From the NCBI GenBank assembly GCA_003433295.1, contig CP016202.1, forward strand, positions 734,223-781,787: a stretch of 47,565 nt of DNA, given 5' to 3'. The notes under the pieces were generated by a model that was not told where the DNA came from, did not search any database, and was given only the letters and a program-made list of their open reading frames with translations. Shown one piece after another: positions 41,668 through 47,565 of the stretch. The position numbers were made by a program, and so were the translations under genes. Source of the DNA: Eubacterium minutum ATCC 700079 (GTDB taxonomy: Bacteria; Bacillota; Clostridia; Peptostreptococcales; Anaerovoracaceae). Every line of letters begins with the position of its first letter. The first letter of the stretch is position 1.

Positions 41668-43452
41668 TTGGTTGGTTATTCCAAAGCCTATATTCGGGTA
41701 AAAAGTTGAATAGATCGCATCTATCAGGAACAACGTTGTGAGGATGGTGCATACCACAAGAAGCTTTTTCCCCGTAATTCTTTTCAGCCTGTCATCTATG
41801 CGCGGAGCGATCAGATAGACCGCCGTCATGCCGCCAATACCGAATACGATGAGCCCTTCCGCGCAGATCCTCCCGTGAAGGTTTAACATGTACCCGGTGT
41901 AGTCCCACCAACGCAGCCCGTTATTGGTCTTTTCCAGAAACAGAGAGGTGAAATACTCAAGGAGCGCCGAAAGTAAAATTATACTGCACATTTCCCTCAA
42001 AGGATTTTCTCTGAACCGGTTCAGAAATGTCAGTACAAAAATTCCTCCGAAACCGTATATCGGGAGCCACGGTCCCAGCAACGCACCGCGGTTGACGAAA
42101 ACTCCGTCCCATATCAGATGCAGGCTGACCTCCCATAGCCATCCGAATATGGCAAAGGTGAAGAATATAACGATTAAAGACAGGATGGAATAATGTCTTA
42201 TGTAATGCAGTTTTTCCGGCACGAGCAAACCCGTACGTTCTCTTTCTCCTATCATGGAAAGCCTTTCCGGATAGGTCAGCGCCTCGTATGCCGGTCTGGA
42301 GAGGCTGATCCGATATTTCTTCTCTTCCGCCGCCTGCCACTCTTTTTCCTGAGGATTCATCGTCAGCGCGATTCCGAAATAGTGTGCAAAAAAGCGGCGT
42401 ATCCCATGCGTACCGTACACCGCATCCATATCGCGGCTCTCCTCAATATCTTCCACCGCCTCGGGATATGCTTCTGCGAGCAGCGACTTGTCGGCCTTTT
42501 CAAAGAGATACGTATCGTTCAGAACTTCTTCGTAACCGTTTTCCGGCGCTGTTTTTCTGAGTTCCGCATAGTACTCACACATGGTTGCCATCTTATAGGC
42601 GCCGGAATAAAACATGTCAGACAGACCCAATGTGACCACACCCAAGACCAGCCAGCCTGCAAAAGACAGCTCCAACAGGAAACATTCCCATTTATGTCCG
42701 TTCATCATCTTCCTCGACATTGCAACGGCTTCCCGAGGCTTTACCGATGGATTTTCCGCAATTATGTAAGGAACGAGGTAATAAGAGAAATGTTTGATTA
42801 TAAATCCCACTATCGTAAGCGACCATAATATTTTCAAAGCGGATGTGTACAGCAAGGTCTTTGAAACGCGCCACCAGTGCCTCGTATCCCGCAGGAACAG
42901 CAACCGGCTGAAAGGCACTTCGGGATAAATCCTGCCTTCAAGGAATATGCGTGTTGCAATGACCGTCACCGTGTTTTGAATAAAAATCCACCAGAATATC
43001 TGGAATGCGAGCGCTAGAAGTATGAGCAGCAGAACGACGATTGTCGGTGATTTGATTATTGAATTCGCCGCGTCCACGGTCTTTATCAGTATGCTTCCCG
43101 ACGTGACGGAATTTACGACTTTTGCGAGCATGCCCCTGTTTCTGGCAAGTATACCGGCTTTTTCTTTCCTGTAGCGTGACTTTACTTTGTCCGCTATTTC
43201 CTTTCCTTTTGCGAAACGACCGTTTATGATTTCGTCGTAAACGCCCTTTATTCCAAGCTGTCCGGTAACGGAAACGTCAGGCACTTTGATTCTGTTTACC
43301 GTTATTTTCTCCACCTGAATACGTGCAAAATTCACAGAGCTTACATAGTCGGTTCCGAAAAACGAAACGCCGATACAGAGTATTACAAACATAAGATAGT
43401 GACCTCTAAAAGTTCTTCTTGCGGCTCTTTTTAAATCACTCCTTTGAATCAT
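41665..43452 (-). CDS. DUF975 membrane domain fused to a CmpB-type (ABC_trans_CmpB) domain
   Basis: A 595-aa membrane protein that joins two families. Residues about 1-330 look like DUF975: a basic start (RSDLKRAARRTFRGHYLMFV), several membrane segments, and the typical FSYYLVPYIIAENPSVKPREAVAMSRKMMNGHKWE block, then LGVVTLGLSDMFYSGAY. After a charged linker, residues about 425-595 match the CmpB-type domain: FAIFGWLWEVSLHLIWDG, VNRGALLGPWLPIYGFGG, LLEYFTSLFLEK and WWDYTGYMLNLHGRICAEG. Both families are of unknown or putative transporter function. ATG 43452 follows GGAGGGGATGT. It precedes ung; the metallophosphoesterase gene lies 74 bp upstream. Confidence 0.85.
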   Translation of the reverse strand: MIQRSDLKRAARRTFRGHYLMFVILCIGVSFFGTDYVSSVNFARIQVEKITVNRIKVPDVSVTGQLGIKGVYDEIINGRFAKGKEIADKVKSRYRKEKAGILARNRGMLAKVVNSVTSGSILIKTVDAANSIIKSPTIVVLLLILLALAFQIFWWIFIQNTVTVIATRIFLEGRIYPEVPFSRLLFLRDTRHWWRVSKTLLYTSALKILWSLTIVGFIIKHFSYYLVPYIIAENPSVKPREAVAMSRKMMNGHKWECFLLELSFAGWLVLGVVTLGLSDMFYSGAYKMATMCEYYAELRKTAPENGYEEVLNDTYLFEKADKSLLAEAYPEAVEDIEESRDMDAVYGTHGIRRFFAHYFGIALTMNPQEKEWQAAEEKKYRISLSRPAYEALTYPERLSMIGERERTGLLVPEKLHYIRHYSILSLIVIFFTFAIFGWLWEVSLHLIWDGVFVNRGALLGPWLPIYGFGGIFVLTFLNRFRENPLREMCSIILLSALLEYFTSLFLEKTNNGLRWWDYTGYMLNLHGRICAEGLIVFGIGGMTAVYLIAPRIDDRLKRITGKKLLVVCTILTTLFLIDAIYSTFYPNIGFGITNQ

Positions 43453-43526
43453 ACATCCCCTCCGCGCACGTCAAATCATCTCAAAACACCTGCATCGACT
43501 CATATTTGTATTCTTAAATGGCGAGT

Positions 43527-44744
43527 TTACTTCCGCACCCGTTTTTTATACGTCTTATATGAAAAATTTATCTCAACGACCTCACTGTCCGTTCCTATCC
43601 TCAGAGCCGGTCCGTACAGTCCGACGCCGGAAGTCACAACGCTATACGCATTTCCAAACTTCTTAAGCCCGTACGCGTTATCCCATATTAGAGATTGCGG
43701 CAGGTTGAACGGAAAGAACTGCCCCGCATGAGTGTGACCGCTCAAAACGAGTTTTACCCCGAGTTTTTCCAGCTCATCGAATTCAACCGGCTCATGTTCC
43801 ATAACTATTACCGTGCTTTTGGGATCGACTTCGGAAAGCAATTCCTTTGCCGATTTGCGGCGAGTAAGGTGAGTGCCTATCTTCATGCCGTCGAATCTGC
43901 CGGCAAGAACAACCTCACCGCCTCTGAACCTGACCGTTTCATCGTCCAGCATGCGCACACCGCTTTTCTCCAGAAAGCTCGCCATACGCGGATCGCGAAA
44001 CGCTTTTCCGTCAGGATTCGTGGAAAAGCCGCCGATCAATTTTTCCTTGATGTCATGATTGCCGTAAACTCCGTAAGTTCCGTACCTGCTGTGTATCTTC
44101 CGCAATACCGCAATCACTTCATCGGGATTTTTCAGCATGTCGTAATTGCTGTCAAATATATCGCCACCCATAAGAACTATATCGGGATTCATCTCGTTTA
44201 CAGCATCGACCATTTTCTGCATCTGCTCCGTACCGATCTGCGCGCCCAAGTGGAGATCCGCAACAAACGCAATTTTCAGCTTTTCGGTTTTGCCGTCGGC
44301 GCTTTTGGGGGCACTGTCCTTTGCCGCATATACGTTGTACTCCACCTTTTTCACATGCTTGTAATGGATATTCCCGAATATCATAAAACCTACGCATACC
44401 AGGGTAATAACGAGAAATTTCTCCCAGAATCTATCCTTCAGCCGCTTATTCAAACCGGTAATGATCAAAAGCGAAAGTTTGAGTAAAACTACGCCCATAA
44501 GCATATATACTCCAAATCCCAGCCACATATTGACCGTTCTGTACAAAATCCTTACCGTAACAGCATCCCTGAACAAACTGCCGATGAAAGGTGTCGCCGC
44601 TATCAATATAAAGGCTGTTGAAAATACGATTTTGGAAACTCTGCCGTTAATCCTTCTGTGATTTGATATTCCTTTCAGGCACGACAGCAGGACGACGATC
44701 CCGACTGCCAGATATAATCCTATTATTGTTATGAATAGCGCCAT
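43527..44744 (-). CDS. Membrane-anchored metallophosphoesterase (YkuE/YaeI-like)
   Basis: A 405-aa protein. The N-terminal third has about four membrane segments (about 1-135). The rest is a calcineurin-like phosphoesterase: IAFVADLHLGAQIG, VLMGGDIFD, YGVYGNHDIKE, IVMEHEPVEF and VLSGHTHAGQFFPF, which supply the dinuclear metal ligands. The topology suggests a catalytic domain outside the membrane, as in relatives thought to act on lipid-like or phosphodiester substrates; the substrate is not known. ATG 44744 has GAAGGAG upstream. It lies between the YbaK-type gene and the fusion membrane protein, all on minus, possibly one unit. Confidence 0.92.
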   Translation of the reverse strand: MALFITIIGLYLAVGIVVLLSCLKGISNHRRINGRVSKIVFSTAFILIAATPFIGSLFRDAVTVRILYRTVNMWLGFGVYMLMGVVLLKLSLLIITGLNKRLKDRFWEKFLVITLVCVGFMIFGNIHYKHVKKVEYNVYAAKDSAPKSADGKTEKLKIAFVADLHLGAQIGTEQMQKMVDAVNEMNPDIVLMGGDIFDSNYDMLKNPDEVIAVLRKIHSRYGTYGVYGNHDIKEKLIGGFSTNPDGKAFRDPRMASFLEKSGVRMLDDETVRFRGGEVVLAGRFDGMKIGTHLTRRKSAKELLSEVDPKSTVIVMEHEPVEFDELEKLGVKLVLSGHTHAGQFFPFNLPQSLIWDNAYGLKKFGNAYSVVTSGVGLYGPALRIGTDSEVVEINFSYKTYKKRVRK

Positions 44745-44828
44745 ATTGTTACTTAACTCCTTCTTTTACCATTACTCTCTACAGCTTCTTCCGTTCTCGG
44801 TTTTCAGTTTTACCCTTGCCGCTAACTC

Positions 44829-45296
44829 TTACGGTATGACGCAAACGTCCACCCAGTTCACGTAATCCGAAGCCTCTTCAAGTTCTGAAAGCGTGAGCTT
44901 TACCGCACTGTTATCACTTCCGCAGGCAGGATAAACCACGTAAAACCTCTTTAGCGACTCATCAAGGTAAACCTTCACACCTTCTTTTATTCCAAACGGG
45001 CAGACTCCGCCTATTTCATGCCCCACCATTTCCCGGACTTCATCGCCGCTGAGCATTTTTGCTTTCGTATGAAAAAACGCTTTGTACTTACTGCCGTTCA
45101 CCTTTACATCTCCCGCGCAAACCACCATTACGGGGTCGCCGTCCACCATAAAGGTCAACGATTTTGCAATGCGGGCGGGTTCGGTGCCTACGGCTTCCGC
45201 CGCAAGTTCCACAGTTGCGCTCGACACGTCAAACTCACTTATCCTATCCGAATAACCCTTCTTTTCGAGGTGCTTCTTTGCTGTATCAAATGACAT
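44829..45296 (-). CDS. YbaK/EbsC-type aminoacyl-tRNA deacylase
   Basis: A 155-aa YbaK-fold protein that hydrolyses mischarged tRNA (Cys-tRNAPro for E. coli YbaK; exact specificity here unknown). It shows EPARIAKSLTFMVDGDPVMVVCAGD, the catalytic-lysine region VNGSKYKAFF, GHEIGGVCPFGIKEGVKVYLDESL and VYPACGSDNSAVKLTLSEL. Start ATG 45296 is preceded by AAAGGA about 10 nt upstream; a longer open frame extends 69 codons upstream but has no ribosome binding site and would read through promoter-like DNA. Divergent from ssrA. Confidence 0.92.
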   Translation of the reverse strand: MSFDTAKKHLEKKGYSDRISEFDVSSATVELAAEAVGTEPARIAKSLTFMVDGDPVMVVCAGDVKVNGSKYKAFFHTKAKMLSGDEVREMVGHEIGGVCPFGIKEGVKVYLDESLKRFYVVYPACGSDNSAVKLTLSELEEASDYVNWVDVCVIP

Positions 45297-45440
45297 ACCC
45301 GACACATCCTTTCCCGGAATTTTATTCAAGTCCACAATACACGTTAGTAGTGTATCACACATTCTTGTGGAATATGTGGTGAAGAAGTTCACAGTCCGCT
45401 TCAACGCCATTTTCAGGGTTTTCTTTCCTGTATTTTGGTG

Positions 45441-45446
45441 TATAAT
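45441..45446 (+). promoter_or_regulatory. -10 element of the ssrA promoter
   Basis: TATAAT about 100 bp before the mature tmRNA 5' end, with a weak -35. It may drive a precursor that is trimmed by RNase P. Confidence 0.4.
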
Positions 45447-45548
45447 ATTATCGAAAAGGATGTTGTGGGAACGCGGTGTTTCCTCGGGTTTCCCACAGCG
45501 CATGCGGGAAGCGGTGTTTTCCGCGTGTATTCAGAAGTGCATTTTCGT

Positions 45549-45904
45549 GGGGATGTAAAGGTTTCGACGGGGGTGCAGAAGAAGCATAAGCGAGCCGTAG
45601 TCGCCCGGTCTACGTAAAAAAGGGCCGTTTAAATATAAACGCTAAAAAGAACAATAACTTTGCACTTGCCGCGTAAGCGGCGTGCGGTCAGTTTCGGTTC
45701 ACCCGCAGGCCGTTAACCTGATCTCGAATCATGCGGGAAAACCTTGCGGAAGTTCCCGGATCCGCAAGGGAACAACGGGATAGTACACGTATCAGTCTTC
45801 CGTCGGACGGTTACAATGTACGAACTTTAAATCGTCGGATGCGCTCGGAGAAAATGCTTTGGAAGTGCTTTCGGACATGGGTTCGACTCCCATCATCTCC
45901 ACCA
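45549..45904 (+). ncRNA. ssrA: tmRNA (ssrA)
   Basis: The RNA that rescues stalled ribosomes. The 5' end GGGGATGTAAAGGTTTCGACG and the 3' end GGGTTCGACTCCCATCATCTCCACCA form the tRNA-like acceptor (GGGGATG with CATCTCC) and T arm. The tag-reading frame is 45641-45676, giving the peptide AKKNNNFALAA followed by TAA, with the usual hydrophobic ALAA degradation end. CCA is encoded. Pseudoknot regions rich in GC pairs follow the tag. The mature length of about 356 nt is normal. A strong terminator follows two bases later. Confidence 0.97.
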
Positions 45905-45905
45905 T

Positions 45906-45946
45906 AAAAGACCGGATTGAGTCAAGTCAATCCGGTCTTTTTATTG
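45906..45946 (+). terminator. ssrA terminator
   Basis: Perfect 15-bp stem: AAAAGACCGGATTGA (45906-45920) with TCAATCCGGTCTTTT (45927-45941), loop GTCAAG, followed by TTATT. Confidence 0.95.
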
Positions 45947-45957
45947 CAGGAAAATAT

Positions 45958-47193
45958 TTATATGACAGATATTGGACATAGCCATGCATCTCTGTTATAT
46001 GGAATCAACTCATTCGTCATACAAAGTACCAGCATAGGCTTGACTTCCATCTTAAATTTATCAAGGGCTTTTAGATTCTTATCAGGATCAGAAGGATTTT
46101 TGGATTTCTTAATCTCAATGGGATAAAGTGTATTTCCCTGAACCATCAGAAGATCTATCTCTTTCCGGTTGATATCTCTGTAATAGTACAGATCGATCTC
46201 AACGCCTACATTCATATAACTCTTAAGTATCTCCGTTACAACATAGGTCTCAAAAAAAGCACCGGTCGCATTGCCATTTTCAAGGGTATCGGCACTGGGC
46301 CATCTGGTAAGATATGCGGCAAGTCCCGTATCCATAAAATATACTTTAGGAGTTTTGACCAGTCTTTTTGTGGCTTTTGCATAATACGGATGTAGAATGT
46401 AAATTATTCCGGATCGTTCAAGAATACTGACCCAGTTTTTTACTGTTGGGGCTGATACACCTATTTCTTTTGAGATTGCTCCATATTTCATTTCCTGCGC
46501 TGTGTTGGCGGCCATATAGACAAGGAACTGATAAAACTCATCTATCTTTCCAACCTGCGCAAGGTCTTTCACGTCACGCTCCAAATAAGTATTAACGTAA
46601 TCCATATAATAACGGTCTCTGTCAATGTTATCATTCGTAATAGGCTTTGGCATTCCACCCCTAAATATTGACTCAAATATTTCATGGATAGTCTTTACCT
46701 TTACATCCTCGAGATGTTTTTTTATATCACTAAGTTCCGGCGAAAAACGCCCGGCAGAACGCCCTTCCAGTTCAGATGCAGTTAGCGAAGACATATCCAA
46801 TGCTGCGACTCTTCCAGCCAGCGTCTCAGATACATTTTTCATCATCTTAAACTTTTGAGATCCGGTCAACCAAAACAATCCGTTATTCTCTTCCCCCGTA
46901 AGTGCCTTTTGATCAACAATTTTCTTTATCTCAAGCAGCAAATCGGGAACACGCTGAAATTCATCGATTATGAGCGGATATCCATAAGTTTCAAAGAACA
47001 ATTCCGGATCGTTACTTGCAAGCCTTCTGGCATTAATGTCATCCAATGTTACATACTTCCTTTTATCTTCTTTGATATGATACATCATTGTGGATTTTCC
47101 AACCTGACGCTGCCCGCAAACCATTACTACAGGATAAGATTCGGACAATCTTTTTACCGTCTCTTCCATATGTCTAGTTATATATTTAGCCAT
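45958..47193 (-). CDS. AAA ATPase with DUF4143 domain
   Basis: A 411-aa protein of the AAA_14-DUF4143 family. Walker A is VMVCGQRQVGKSTMM (about 23-37), Walker B PLIIDEFQRVPDLL, sensor-like FWLTGSQKFKMM. The middle region (YMDYVNTYLERDVKDLAQV) carries a winged-helix-like part (AISKEIGVSAPTVKNWVSIL). The C-terminal DUF4143 part is nuclease-like in appearance (FFETYVVTEILKSY, then YYYRDINRKEIDLLMVQGNTLYPIEIKK, a PD-(D/E)xK-type pattern). Members are common in islands and variable gene pools; their cellular role is unresolved. The gene faces ssrA and its stop codon is 12 bp from the end of the ssrA terminator. The start ATG 47193 has GGAGGG upstream. Confidence 0.92.
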   Translation of the reverse strand: MAKYITRHMEETVKRLSESYPVVMVCGQRQVGKSTMMYHIKEDKRKYVTLDDINARRLASNDPELFFETYGYPLIIDEFQRVPDLLLEIKKIVDQKALTGEENNGLFWLTGSQKFKMMKNVSETLAGRVAALDMSSLTASELEGRSAGRFSPELSDIKKHLEDVKVKTIHEIFESIFRGGMPKPITNDNIDRDRYYMDYVNTYLERDVKDLAQVGKIDEFYQFLVYMAANTAQEMKYGAISKEIGVSAPTVKNWVSILERSGIIYILHPYYAKATKRLVKTPKVYFMDTGLAAYLTRWPSADTLENGNATGAFFETYVVTEILKSYMNVGVEIDLYYYRDINRKEIDLLMVQGNTLYPIEIKKSKNPSDPDKNLKALDKFKMEVKPMLVLCMTNELIPYNRDAWLCPISVI

Positions 47194-47311
47194 AAACCCT
47201 CCGAAAACGAATATTCTAAAGTACTACTTTATTTTACTCGCTCCGAAGTTTCTTGTCAATTATATGGATCTGCAGGACGGTGTCAAGTTTTTGTGGAGTT
47301 TTTTATTGACA
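47194..47311. other. Spacer with possible insertion-sequence end
   Basis: AT-rich spacer containing CTGCAGGACGGTGTCAAGTT (near 47271-47290) and a TTTTTGTGGAG-type stretch that look like the terminal region of an insertion sequence. I cannot name the family. Confidence 0.3.
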
Positions 47312-47565
47312 TCAACTCCAAAAGGTATTTTTTAAACTCCCCATTCCCTGTATTAAACTCTGCGTTGCACTTGCTCCGTTTAAGATTGGCGGCTCTTTAT
47401 CAAAGATGCTCCAATCCATGCGCTCAGCTACCGCTTCATCAAGCACCCGCCTTGCATAATCGCTGTAGCTTTCTTTATCATCACTCCCGGGCTTGAACTC
47501 ATCTGCCGTGATCCTTCCTCCGTTTTTCATGTATACGCGAAGTTTACTGAGTTTCCCAAGACCTT
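47312..47565 (-). CDS. Partial ORF at window edge, unknown function
   Basis: The frame is open from the right edge of the window to a stop at 47312. The visible part includes GLGKLSKLRVYMKNGGRITA and then DEFKPGSDDKESYSDYARRVLDEAVAE, followed by an acidic/aliphatic tail. An internal ATG at 47530 could start a 72-aa protein, but only a weak ribosome binding site is visible, and the upstream frame continues. It may be a truncated larger gene, or a small protein; I do not recognise the family. It lies upstream of the DUF4143 ATPase on the same strand. Confidence 0.35.
   Translation of the reverse strand, partial: GLGKLSKLRVYMKNGGRITADEFKPGSDDKESYSDYARRVLDEAVAERMDWSIFDKEPPILNGASATQSLIQGMGSLKNTFWS

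Noticed and set aside
41519-41752. 77-codon minus-strand frame with a 9-residue repeat (EDMERR type)
   Set aside because: It overlaps the DUF975-CmpB gene in another frame, has no ribosome binding site, and its repeat character is fully explained by the 27-bp array.
45297-45503. Longer start for the YbaK-type deacylase
   Set aside because: The extra 69 codons have no family similarity or ribosome binding site and run through the divergent promoter region; the ATG at 45296 fits the family length.
45641-45676. Short ORF as a separate peptide gene
   Set aside because: It is the proteolysis-tag reading frame inside tmRNA, not an independent gene.

Overview
The window looks like chromosomal DNA of a low-to-mid GC, strictly anaerobic, amino-acid-using Firmicute of the Clostridia. 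Supporting signs are a homodimeric-type pyruvate:ferredoxin oxidoreductase, a glycine cleavage operon with split GcvPA/GcvPB behind a tandem glycine riboswitch, a BioY biotin transporter, AhpC, AGGAGG-type ribosome binding sites, and large lysine-rich Ig-like and leucine-rich-repeat surface proteins. A member of the Anaerovoracaceae (Family XIII: Mogibacterium and related 'Eubacterium') is my guess from gene content; it was not tested.

Layout. 1-650: remains of two different transposases fused at an 18-bp perfect palindrome. 0.9-5.9 kb: housekeeping genes (TfoX-like protein, stand-alone GMP synthetase subunit, NYN/OST-HTH protein, isoprenylcysteine methyltransferase-like protein, an unknown ORF, AhpC) separated by repeat-rich spacers. 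6.3-9.3 kb: a Mn2+ (yybP-ykoY) riboswitch controlling a P-type cation ATPase. 9.4-13.8 kb: an AMP-forming acyl-CoA synthetase and a secreted Ig-like/FMN-binding protein. 14.2-21.4 kb: glycine riboswitch followed by gcvT-gcvH-gcvPA-gcvPB-lplA-lpdA, a complete glycine cleavage/synthesis system with its own lipoate ligase. 21.6-26.1 kb (minus): PFOR, then bioY behind a candidate BirA operator. 26.4-28.5 kb: a PurF-like protein lacking the catalytic cysteine and a DUF3267 zincin-like membrane protein. 28.6-32.0 kb: a 1139-aa BspA-type surface protein. 32.3-40.3 kb (minus): a probable six-gene operon (YfcC-type transporter, M20 amidohydrolase, N-acyl-D-amino-acid deacylase, SxxK serine hydrolase, DUF3100-like transporter, nitroreductase) that reads as a peptide or N-acyl/D-amino-acid scavenging cassette. 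40.7-45.3 kb: ung, a DUF975-CmpB fusion membrane protein, a metallophosphoesterase and a YbaK-type deacylase. 45.5-47.6 kb: tmRNA (ssrA), a DUF4143 AAA ATPase directly behind its terminator, and an ORF running off the window.

The most unusual property is not a gene. Short tandem arrays (3-5 units; periods 27, 34, 40 and 43 bp) start in the last codons or at the stop codon of at least four unrelated genes and run into the downstream spacer. A fifth array (32 bp x 5) lies just downstream of another gene. Unit sequences are unrelated between loci but period lengths are almost invariant within each array, which points to a recurring local duplication process at gene 3' ends rather than one mobile repeat. 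Other local arrays (13 bp x 8, 12 bp x 5, 15 bp x 2, 18 bp x 2, 213 bp x 2) and a dispersed 17-bp motif add to this repeat-rich character.
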